A stretch of 64,000 nucleotides of DNA from Callaeas wilsoni (Eukaryota; Chordata; Aves; Passeriformes; Callaeidae). The DNA is taken from positions 1-64,000 of the forward strand of contig VWPU01004207.1 of the NCBI GenBank assembly GCA_013398955.1, written 5' to 3'. The position numbers and the translations under genes are program-made. The notes under the pieces were generated by a model. It saw only the letters and a program-made list of their open reading frames with translations, searched no databases and was not told the origin of the DNA. This document shows, in pieces, positions 39,501 through 46,614 of this stretch. Position 1 is the first letter of the stretch. The number at the start of each line of letters is the position of its first letter.

Positions 39501-40460
39501 TCCACTTGAAACCAGATCTTCAAATTTAGCTGTTCCCTGTGTTTTTTCAAAGCTCATTTTATCCCATCTTTTCATCCCACAATGCTAACTGGCCCATAGC
39601 TCATAAAAAAGGATTTTGTTCCCTCTGTGTGCTTTTAGAGCTCAACTTGGAACACACTTTGTTATCTGCTTATATTAGTTAAGCATGAAAATAACTGTAG
39701 TTCTAAACAAAGCATATGCTATTTCAGAGCATGCCAAGGAAGCACAATTTCCGAGGTTGTTTTCTCCCTATTCCTTCCCTAAGCAACCAGAATTCTCATA
39801 AAATCAATAACAAAAAGGGAAGAGAGTGCCAAAGGCACAGAGAGATCAGAGAAGCTGCAGGAAAGGAAAGTGTGTGTGCAGCCCTTCCAGGTGCTCTCTC
39901 TAACCTTTTTTCCTGGTGCATCCTCTTTCCCTTCTGTTCTTTTTCTTTAAAAATGCAGCTGCAGCCAGCTGCCTTGCTGGGGAAACCACAGATGGATTTT
40001 TTAGATACTTTGGGTGGAGGTTCCTCTGATTCTGGTTTGTGCAATATGGGAACATGAAACCAGGCAAAAAATGGTGTTTCTGTTTGAGGGAGTGTGGAGA
40101 AAAATAATATTCAGTAATTAAATAGTAGTCAAGATTATAAACCATCTGACACTCTCTGAGTTCCAGATGCTAAACATGTTCTTTGGGACAAAATAATATT
40201 TGCAAGTTGATGGCAAAACAAATATGGAGAATATAGTCAGTGTTTCCCAGAATTAAAATAAAGATCTTGATGACTGCTCTTGTCTGATTCAGAATTCTGT
40301 TTCTTTGTTTTTTAAGGAAGAAAAGCTTCTGAAAACACTTGTGCAGCTCGGGGTCCGCAGTGGCAGAACTGCCAGTCTAGAGATGGAAGTGGACGGGCTG
40401 CCCTTCTACAACACTCATTCACTTATGATTGAAAAGCTGCTGCAAGAAGCACAGCAGTGA
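15554..40460 (+). CDS. DGLUCY: D-glutamate cyclase, mitochondrial (12 coding exons, complete)
   Basis: DGLUCY converts D-glutamate to 5-oxo-D-proline in the mitochondrial matrix. Twelve exons (15554-15656, 18469-18622, 19310-19508, 21145-21295, 22730-22852, 25072-25263, 27282-27542, 28015-28114, 29730-29878, 34696-34815, 35613-35764, 40317-40460) total 1,848 bases and join without a frame break into 615 residues, against 616 in human as I recall it. All borders are GT-AG. Residues 1 to about 35 are Arg-rich, Leu-rich and acid-poor, fitting a mitochondrial transit peptide. Residues ~90-300 are the DUF1445 hydro-lyase-like half (GCSFSFE at 123-129, PVFWACGVT at 227-235). Residues ~308-615 are the D-glutamate cyclase C-terminal half (GNYYN at 444-448, [12 protein letters not shown] at 478-489). 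The start at 15,554 aligns with the human N-terminus. The identification is by remembered similarity to human DGLUCY and is strong. The gene is convergent with GPR68, as in mammals. Confidence 0.95.
15657..18468. other. DGLUCY intron 1 (after first coding exon)
   Basis: AT-rich, with no recognised repeat family or exon. A short imperfect tandem of a 'ttctgtatttag' unit lies near 17,169-17,205. Confidence 0.7.
18469..18622 (+). CDS. DGLUCY: DGLUCY coding exon 2
   Basis: The acceptor 'cacaatttaag' is weak in pyrimidines, and the donor is GTAAAT. It encodes a segment with [11 protein letters not shown] and GPLPLLY, which matches the human segment around FERFC and GPLPLL. It takes over two bases of codon 35 and ends two bases into codon 86. 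No start codon lies in this frame within the exon, so homology and phase fix it. Confidence 0.9.
19310..19508 (+). CDS. DGLUCY: DGLUCY coding exon 3
   Basis: The acceptor is 'ttcttatttcactag' and the donor is GTAAGT. It encodes [20 protein letters not shown] and the family signature LGCSFSFE. An in-frame alternative donor (GTAAGC at 19,494) would drop the last five residues. The longer form is preferred because the joined sequence then continues as MYK|TSV, with an aligned T-x-V-x-C in human. Confidence 0.93.
21145..21295 (+). CDS. DGLUCY: DGLUCY coding exon 4
   Basis: The acceptor is 'cttttgaactgccag' and the donor GTCAGT is less common. It encodes the [14 protein letters not shown] block, nearly identical to human, and ends in HIGDP plus one base of the next Gly codon. 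Confidence 0.93.
21436..21477 (+). repeat. Purine-rich GAAA simple repeat (in DGLUCY intron)
   Basis: This is an A/G-only tract with several GAAA units and an A10 run. A similar tract lies at about 23,231-23,270. Confidence 0.8.
22730..22852 (+). CDS. DGLUCY: DGLUCY coding exon 5
   Basis: The acceptor is 'tttgatcaattccag' and the donor is GTATGT. It encodes [14 protein letters not shown] and then the DUF1445 motif [10 protein letters not shown]. The exon is in phase with exons 4 and 6. Confidence 0.94.
23231..23270 (+). repeat. Purine-rich simple repeat (in DGLUCY intron)
   Basis: An uninterrupted A/G tract of about 40 bases includes an A11 run and GAAG units. Confidence 0.75.
23582..23740 (-). 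mobile_element. Possible old CR1-like fragment (in DGLUCY intron)
   Basis: The segment starts with 'aatcatag' and runs through 'gagaaccttggaggtca' followed by 'gcaggatcc'. This resembles the reverse complement of a diverged CR1 3' end (tail, then 'ggaacctctggaggtcat'). It is strongly decayed, and the right border is a guess. Confidence 0.35.
24513..24770 (-). mobile_element. LTR fragment of an avian endogenous retroelement (in DGLUCY intron)
   Basis: It begins with 'tgtcatggtttaacccca', which I recognise as the terminal sequence (reverse complement) of a widespread bird LTR family. It continues with the characteristic 'ctcgtgagttgagataaag' and 'agagtttcatagg' blocks, and ends after 'gacttgggaagacaaacgcc'. 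Sense is the minus strand. The U3 side on the right is truncated, and no partner LTR or internal region is nearby. Confidence 0.6.
25072..25263 (+). CDS. DGLUCY: DGLUCY coding exon 6
   Basis: The acceptor 'ttcattcattttag' is strong and the donor is GTATAA. It encodes [27 protein letters not shown] and ends in IGIDPG. It forms the end of the N-terminal half and the linker into the cyclase half. Confidence 0.94.
27282..27542 (+). CDS. DGLUCY: DGLUCY coding exon 7
   Basis: The acceptor is 'aacccttgtctag' and the donor is GTAAGA. This is the longest coding exon. It encodes [25 protein letters not shown] and EETDGPPGA, all close to human. Its first 150 bases are CpG- and GC-rich, in sharp contrast with the AT-rich introns on both sides. 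Confidence 0.95.
28015..28114 (+). CDS. DGLUCY: DGLUCY coding exon 8
   Basis: The acceptor 'attttgctttcctgtag' is strong and the donor is GTATGT. It encodes [13 protein letters not shown] and ends in CENGNPKRP plus two bases of an Arg codon. The preceding intron is only 472 bases. Confidence 0.93.
29730..29878 (+). CDS. DGLUCY: DGLUCY coding exon 9
   Basis: The acceptor is 'cactcacctctaaccag' and the donor is GTAAGT. It encodes [16 protein letters not shown] and [16 protein letters not shown], among the best-conserved stretches of the cyclase C-terminal domain. Confidence 0.95.
29879..34695. other. DGLUCY intron 9 (4.8 kb)
   Basis: The largest intron of the gene. I see no exon or recognisable mobile element. 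An imperfect direct repeat of 'aataaccttataggc' lies at 31,978-32,013. Confidence 0.65.
34696..34815 (+). CDS. DGLUCY: DGLUCY coding exon 10
   Basis: The acceptor is 'cttctcttttataaag' and the donor is GTAAGG. It encodes the glycine-rich [18 protein letters not shown] motif and [12 protein letters not shown], essentially identical to human. Confidence 0.96.
35074..35195 (-). mobile_element. CR1 LINE fragment (3' end, minus orientation; in DGLUCY intron)
   Basis: The tail motif 'aatcatagaaccatagaat' is followed by 'gttggaagggaccttgaag', 'atcatctagttcc' and 'cactagaccaggtta'. The fragment covers only about 120 bases of the element's 3' end and points left. Confidence 0.85.
35613..35764 (+). 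CDS. DGLUCY: DGLUCY coding exon 11
   Basis: The acceptor 'gccactctttgcag' is strong and the donor is GTAATT. It encodes [14 protein letters not shown], then a faster-evolving stretch. It ends exactly on a codon border (LPSITK). Confidence 0.95.
35765..40316. other. DGLUCY intron 11 (4.5 kb)
   Basis: AT-rich. Apart from the TA/CA microsatellite at 36,489-36,546 I see no repeat family or exon. Confidence 0.65.
36489..36546. repeat. Compound (TA)n(CA)n microsatellite
   Basis: A TA run is followed by TATACACACACA and a pure CA run of about 14 units ending at 36,546. It lies in a DGLUCY intron and is likely to be length-polymorphic. Confidence 0.95.
40317..40460 (+). CDS. DGLUCY: DGLUCY coding exon 12 with stop codon
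   Basis: The acceptor is 'tttctttgttttttaag'. It encodes [16 protein letters not shown] and [12 protein letters not shown], then ends at the TGA at 40,458-40,460. The human protein ends with a closely similar segment, so the C-terminus is complete. Confidence 0.95.
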   Translation, partial: EEKLLKTLVQLGVRSGRTASLEMEVDGLPFYNTHSLMIEKLLQEAQQ

Positions 40461-40598
40461 CTGCCCCTAATGACTTCTTCATCAAGAGTTCCTCCCATGT
40501 CATTTCCTTATTCTTGAGGCTCTCACAAGGTGTAAAAGATCAGAAAAAGATGACTTGGTCTACCTTTCTTTTCTGTAATTTTATAATGGAAAATGAAT

Positions 40599-40604
40599 AT
40601 TAAA
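40599..40604 (+). terminator. Candidate DGLUCY poly(A) signal (ATTAAA)
   Basis: An ATTAAA hexamer, the commonest variant of AATAAA, lies 139 bases after the DGLUCY stop. It would give a short 3' untranslated region. No AATAAA occurs between the stop and the LTR that begins at 40,738. Confidence 0.5.
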
Positions 40605-40737
40605 TTATATTACATAATAAGAGGTGATCTGGCTTTCACAAAGAAAGCATGCAATTACAATGAGATATTCTTGCACTGCTGTTCTTGTTTTACTAACCTC
40701 ATAACTGCAACAGGAAGTAACACTTTTAGTAACTTGG

Positions 40738-41515
40738 TGTGCTGGTTTGGACACAAATTTAGGAGGAAACAACCCAAAAAGGGTGTCTCTCTCTCCTGCC
40801 TGCCAGGCAAGCAGACCCCGGCAGCCCCTCCTCCTGCAGGTTCAGGAAAATAATTTCTCATGTGAAAGTGAAAAAAACCTGTTTATTTAACAGAGTCCGC
40901 CACAGGCACGGGGCAGAAAAGGATATTGAAACCCCCTCCCGTCCCCTAAAGAGGCTGGTGGACTTCATATAGTCCTTTCTGTCTGTAAAACTTAGCTGCT
41001 CCTGCAGTCCTNCTTCATAGAGTCCCTTCTGTCTGTAAAACTTAGCTGCTCCTGCAGTCCTAAGCCAGGCAGGGTCTGATGATCCCCCCTGGAGAGTCCC
41101 ACCGAGCGTCCCAGAGATGATAAGCTGGTCTTGGACGAAGAAGCAAGCTGAAGACAGTCCAAAAAGGAACAGAAGCTGCTGAGGCAGATCACAGTCCCTT
41201 TCAGCTGAAAGCCGAAGAGCTAGAGAGGAAAACTCTCTCCTCTCCCACCTAACTGGCAGTAAAACTGCCAGCCCGGAGAAGAAAAAGTATGTAAACGTTT
41301 AACTGCAAGGTAAAGCGAGCTGCTTTGAAGAGTTCCCCCAGCTTCTCCCTCCACCTTTGCAGTTTAAAGGTACAGGACCCATGTCTGGGCATAAAGCAGA
41401 TGACAGGGGATACAGCATCAAAAAGTCACCCCAAGGCGCTTGGATTTAAAAATACTTGTGGTGAGGAAAACAGCTACGGTAGAGAGGGGAGATTCAAAAC
41501 CAGATCAGTGCAGTG
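40738..41515 (-). mobile_element. LTR-like element just downstream of DGLUCY (minus orientation)
   Basis: The left edge 'tgtgctggtttgg' has the look of a bird LTR terminus read in reverse. On the minus strand there is a TATA-like tract (plus TTTAAAG near 41,363) and a poly(A) signal AATAAA (plus TTTATT at 40,882-40,887). The base composition is more GC-rich than the flanks. The right border is uncertain (between about 41,410 and 41,515), and I found no convincing target-site duplication. The single unresolved base and a 49-base duplication lie inside it. Confidence 0.55.
40963..41061. repeat. 49-base direct repeat flanking one unresolved base (N at 41012)
   Basis: Copies 40,963-41,011 and 41,013-41,061 are 49 bases each, differ at two positions, and are separated only by an N. 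This is the only N in the window. It may be a true tandem duplication within the LTR, or a join where two overlapping contig ends were placed side by side. Confidence 0.9.
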
Positions 41516-43859
41516 TTAGAGCAGTGAAACCTCCATTGCACATGTCCTGTAGCCCATCTAACACTGTGTTCTTATGGTGGGGGATAGTTTGTGGAACTGT
41601 GAGGAGATAAGGAGAAAATTTTAACTAGGCTAATGAAAATCATGGCAGCATTGCAGATCTTCTGTGTAAAGGGTCAGCTGTGCCATTGACCCCTGTCATA
41701 TTATTAATTTGCCACTTATATATTTTCCACTTTATGGGTAACAGAGAAAAGTTGTAGACATTTCAGAGTATCCTGTTGTTAAGAAGAAAATAATTGAATA
41801 CATAAATAATGATTAAAATTAATTATTAGAAATTAAAGCATTATTAGAAATGAATAAATATTTGCATTTGGTATGAAATAACATTATGTAAATGAACTTT
41901 TTCATTAATTCTTGTTATAGAAATTTGGCTCCTGACAAGATCAAGTGAAGTAACATTAAATTCTAGCAGTACATGACAAACGGTTGTGAATTGTGTCCCA
42001 CTTTTGTCATTTAAAGTTGTGATTTTACCTTAACTCCATGTGGGTGTCAGGACTGAAGTTCTGCTGGCTGTCAGCCCTCGCAGCAAAGAGGGGAGGGTAC
42101 ATTTGACACCACCTCTAGAGCACTGGTGCTTTACCTGTCATAAAATGGAAGTTGCCTTTAGTTGGACTTCCAGCAGCGAGCAGCACTTTATATCTCTTTT
42201 CCTTCCTGGCAGGTGAGTTTTATTTTCCTTCTTCAATGCAAGACAAACAACTTAACTTTTTGAGAATGAGAAAAATAATTTCATACCACAAACACCAGCA
42301 TATTTTGAACATTAATCTTCTGAAGTCCCTGAGGATACAGAGCCTTTAAAGACATAAAATAGTTGAACACATGACAGAAACAAATCTTAATGCCAGACTT
42401 GCTGCTAGACATTCAGATTCACCAAAGATTCCAATGTTTATTTTATAGATCAGTCTTTTTTTTTTTTTCAGATTCGTTTTATCTAAAACCTTCTCAAAGG
42501 ATGTTCTAGAAAAGTATCTTGGAAGTTTCCCAATTAGAAAATATCTCCTTTAGAAGTCTCCAAACTCTCCAAACGATAAGTATTAAGTAAAATATTTCAT
42601 ATGAATGCTTAAACTTTTTGCCAAAGCCAGTAATCCCACAGGATGGCATATTTTCACTGCTGCACAGACCCCACGGAATGAAATCGGCATCATTTTAAAA
42701 GAAGCAGCTGATTTTATTCTCTGTGTGCTATTGACATATTACACTAACAAGTGCAATGTATATTTCCAAGCACTAACTTTTGTCAAAAAAATTTCATTTA
42801 GTAAGCTTTTGCTCTTTTTCTCCCCCAAATACAAGTCTTAACAGTCAGATTTCATTACGAAATACAAAATGTAATCATTTATTTCTCTTTTTCTGTTGTG
42901 CATGCTTTTCAAATCCCTTCTTGTGTGCAGTCCCAAATACTGCAATTACTTCAATAGCATGTGTAGCATGTCTCTAGCAACCTCAACAGGACCTGTGAGT
43001 AGTCACTTGAATGTTTTGACTGAGATGGAAGGAAAAGCTCTGAGTGGGAGTTACCTTCCTGCTATATTGGTGCAAACTGGCACAATTGGTTACTCTGCAG
43101 CCTAAGCTGAACAGTTACAGTACAGAAAGAACTGATAAAATATTGGCCTCAAGAAAGAAAAGACAAACGAGAAGATAAAACTCCCTTCTTTCTGTTGTGG
43201 GTTAGCAGGTTAGGTGCTGAGAACTGTAGCAGAATGCTGGGCTGTGTTACACAAGTTTCCATCTGATTTTAAACTGCAGCAGCTGACCAAAGCTGACCGC
43301 ATCAAAGTACCAACTCAAATAAGCCTTAATCCCTCAGATGACAATTTCATGTAGTACAGCATGCTCTGCATTCCAGTTGTCTAATTTAAACATTATGGGG
43401 AACTGTAAAGAAGCAATGCATAAACACGACAACAAACATTTAATCCTAGAACAAACCACGTGTGTCTTGCAGGCTGACAGCTCATGGGGGTCCAAGGAGC
43501 TGAGGCTTAACAATGTACAAGCTCAGCACTACGGCAGTCGGGAGGGAGTCCCTGGCTTATGAACACACAGCAGATGAAAGACTGGCAGAAAATAAAGCTA
43601 AACAGTGCTAATAGTCAGGAGAAAAAAATGCAGATGTAAGGTAATTAATCCAGCTGAGTGGTTGAAGTATAAAGAAACGTAAAATAATTAAACAAACCAA
43701 ATGTTAATCTCTTGTTACGGGGGACATGAATCCTTTCTGCAAGAGGAGGAAGGAGAGGCTCTGTAGTCTCACAAATAGAAACTGTGGGCCAAAGCTAAAA
43801 GATAGTTATTTCAAACACAGAGTCAAAAAATATTTTAAAAAAAAATTATAAAAACATTC
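41516..43859. other. Spacer between the convergent genes DGLUCY and GPR68
   Basis: No gene, repeat family or RNA gene recognised. A very AT-rich patch with repeated 'attattagaaatt' and 'aaataat' words lies at 41,785-41,890. Confidence 0.55.
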
Positions 43860-43865
43860 TTTATT
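43860..43865 (-). terminator. Candidate GPR68 poly(A) signal
   Basis: The plus-strand TTTATT reads AATAAA on the minus strand, 1.54 kb downstream of the GPR68 stop. It is the first AATAAA I see after the stop in this orientation. That would make a 3' untranslated region of about 1.5 kb. ATTAAA-type alternatives nearer the stop were not excluded. Confidence 0.35.
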
Positions 43866-45403
43866 AAACACATCCACTAATTATATCCAATATTGTACTC
43901 TCAAGGTGGTTTCCAGAAAACTGTTAGAATATATTCCTTTTGGAATCTGACGATAAGCAAGGCTGTGTTACAATGACATATTCAGATAGCAGGACTAAAC
44001 CATCTGTCTAGACAATTTTTTGACTCAAAAGCAAACCAAAGAAACAAAACTGATTATACTGCTGGAAGTTATCAGCTCCAGGCTGCAGAGAGAGAGGTGT
44101 TTCAAGGAAGGTCTGAAACCAGAGAATTGAAAGGACAAGGCAAGATTCATGGTGTAACAGCTACAGGTGTGAAGGTGTGATAGGCAAATCACAAAGAAGA
44201 ATCACATAGGATTCATTAGTGTAACCAAAAAAACCCAGAAAAGCCGAGAGGAGGTGGTGGTAGAAACAATACTATAGAGCACAACTGCCACATCTTTAAA
44301 AGCCATTATTCTCCACTTACTCCTATATTTTGTTTCTGTCTAAACCAGGACACAGATCAGTCATACATCATATTTCTGATACTGTATTAACTGAACAATG
44401 ACAAAAGTCTAAACTATATTACCTGTGGGCAAAACCAGGGTTTAAACAGAACTCATTCGACAGTTTCCCTGACAAATGCGTTGTTATTTAATTGCCTGCA
44501 TGTTCTGTGCAGCACAAGATACACAAATAGCAAAGGACACAATTCAAAACCTTAGCAAGCTGTAGTAGAATTTAGATGTAAATAAATGACCTTGAAAACA
44601 GTGACTCAGAGAAGCACATGGGATCAAAGTGCCTCACGTACTACCAACCTCTTGTTCTTTTCCAAGTCAACAAACCAAGTTATTGACATCCATCGGAGCC
44701 CAGACTCTCATACTTGTGGAAGTCTCTAGGAGTCTTACAATGAGGTTTAACAGTCCGAGATTCAACAATCAAATAACAGCCTGAAGGTCTCAGCAGGTGC
44801 TGAGCTCCTTGTGCATGTTCTCCCATAACATCTCGCACTATCGGACTGATTGTTTTAGGAATCTGGTTCTGGAATGGTCTCTGCAGGCTTTGAAACTGGC
44901 AGAAGGAGAAGTTATTTCAGAGAGTTACAGAGATGTTGCAGAAGTGTTTTGTTGGTTTTTTTCTTTTTAAAAGTACATATGGGGACATTTAATTTTTTCT
45001 GTCTCTGACCTTTTCAACAGATGATGACAGCTTGTAGAGAATTATTTTCTCTAGATGCTAAAGGGGCAAACAGAAAGCAGTTAAAGACGAGTTCACCACA
45101 ACTACGCACCATGAGTACTGGCTTATTCCAGTCAATGCAGTCATCAAGACAAACAGGTTTTAAGCGGTAGCACAACAACAGATACTATATATAACTGAAT
45201 TATATATCAGTGATTACAACTGAACTGACTTAGCACATGCTTTCCTCACTACTGCCAGGGTCCAAGCACCTCCAGAAACAGCTTCACTGTATAGCGTTGC
45301 TCACAAGCCTTTGGGAGGTGACACTGCTGTAATACATGAATAATTCAGATACACAAACATGGCCGTAGCTGCAGATTTAGGATTAAGGTCCTTTTGATTA
45401 ATG

Positions 45404-46480
45404 CTATAGGCTGTCTACATTAGTTGTGAAGCAGTCCTTCATTCCAGCACCATCGTGTGGTATTTGTAATAACCCTGGTTGTTGCTCATGCTGTTTTCTG
45501 TTGGGAGTTTCAGTAGTGTTCAGTGGATAGGATTCCTTTGTCTCAGTACTCAGACGGCCTAAACATGTTAGACAAGAATCTCTCATCTTGACAAAGTTCT
45601 GGTAAGTGCTTTCACTGGAAAAACAGTACAATACTGGGTCAGCAACACAGTTAAAAGTAGTTAACAGGAGAGAAATATGGTAAACATTAAATATTTTCTC
45701 AGCAAACGAGCAGTTGTTCTCCAACAAGCTACGAACTACAAGCAGGATGTGGTATGGCCCAAAGCAGACTAAAAAAATGATAACAGTGCTTGAAACCAGT
45801 CTTTTAATTTGGATTTTCTTCTTCTTTTGAGTGCCGGGACTCTTGTGGACGACTCGTAAAATCCCACAGTAGGAGAAGGCCAGCAGAAAGAAGGGGAAAA
45901 GGAAGCCAGCAGAGAAGCGGTAGTAATTGACATTGTGCTCCCATTTCTTGATGGGGTAATGCTCAAAGCACACCAAGTGGCTCTCAGCATCCATACTGAT
46001 CTCCCCGTGGGTAAAGACAAAGCAGCATGTCATTATTTCTTTGGCCCAGATAATGATGCTCACAATGGCAGCAGCCTTCATGGTCCGAAACCGCTGAAAC
46101 CGAAAGGGGTGCACTACGGCCAGATAGCGGTCGATGGAGATGCAGCACAGGAAGCCCACACTGATGTAGATATTCTCGTACAGGATGATGCCACAAATTT
46201 TGCACAGCAGCTCATCGTAGGTCCAGTTGTCATGCTGTAAAGCATACTGAAGCCAAAAAGGCAAAGAAAATATGTACAGCAGGTCTGCTAGAGTCAAATT
46301 GCAAAGGTAGATACCTAATTCATTTTTAGCTTTGATCTGTAAATACCCATAGTACAGTGACAGGCAGTTAGCTGGCAAGCCTAATATAAACACAAATATG
46401 TACACCACAGGGGATAATGTCTCGTGGATACCATGATTAATATTGCACTTCTCAGTCACATTCTCTGTGAAATTCACCAT
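45404..46480 (-). CDS. GPR68: Proton-sensing G-protein-coupled receptor 68 (OGR1), complete
   Basis: GPR68 is a cell-surface class A receptor that responds to extracellular acid, mainly through Gq. The single-exon frame gives 358 residues, close to the human 365, and aligns along its length, including YGYLQIKAKNELG, FWLQYALQHDNW and YENIYISVGFLCCIS. The seven membrane segments lie at roughly 24-46, 57-79, 94-116, 136-156, 187-209, 228-250 and 264-287. DRY is at 117-119, DPVLY at 281-285, and the probable disulfide joins C93 and C171. The histidines linked to pH sensing are present (H16, H19, H83, H168, H268), as is the buried acidic triad D66, E148, D281. N3, N7 and N85 are glycosylation sequons. 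The tail beyond about residue 305 diverges from human. The nearest alternatives are GPR4, GPR65 and GPR132, but GPR68 fits clearly best. Confidence 0.97.
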   Translation of the reverse strand: MVNFTENVTEKCNINHGIHETLSPVVYIFVFILGLPANCLSLYYGYLQIKAKNELGIYLCNLTLADLLYIFSLPFWLQYALQHDNWTYDELLCKICGIILYENIYISVGFLCCISIDRYLAVVHPFRFQRFRTMKAAAIVSIIIWAKEIMTCCFVFTHGEISMDAESHLVCFEHYPIKKWEHNVNYYRFSAGFLFPFFLLAFSYCGILRVVHKSPGTQKKKKIQIKRLVSSTVIIFLVCFGPYHILLVVRSLLENNCSFAEKIFNVYHISLLLTTFNCVADPVLYCFSSESTYQNFVKMRDSCLTCLGRLSTETKESYPLNTTETPNRKQHEQQPGLLQIPHDGAGMKDCFTTNVDSL

Positions 46481-46614
46481 CTTCTACTTCTCCCTGTGTA
46501 TCACTCATCAGGGTCCTGAATATAGGACTTAATTACAATCAGTTTTCATGTAGAGTTTATTTCTTCCACAAACCTTTAGGTTGAAGTGACGACTTGCTGC
46601 AGGATGTTAATAAC
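46481..46614 (-). other. GPR68 5' untranslated part of the coding exon
   Basis: On the minus strand a strong acceptor ('gtgtttcatcttcag') ends at 46,615, so the exon would begin at 46,614, 134 bases before the start codon. This fits the known vertebrate arrangement in which the whole GPR68 reading frame sits in the last exon. Another possible acceptor ('cctatattcag') lies closer to the start. Confidence 0.5.

Noticed and set aside
45935..46240. Plus-strand open frame of 101 residues
   Set aside because: It lies wholly inside the GPR68 coding region on the opposite strand and is a shadow of it.
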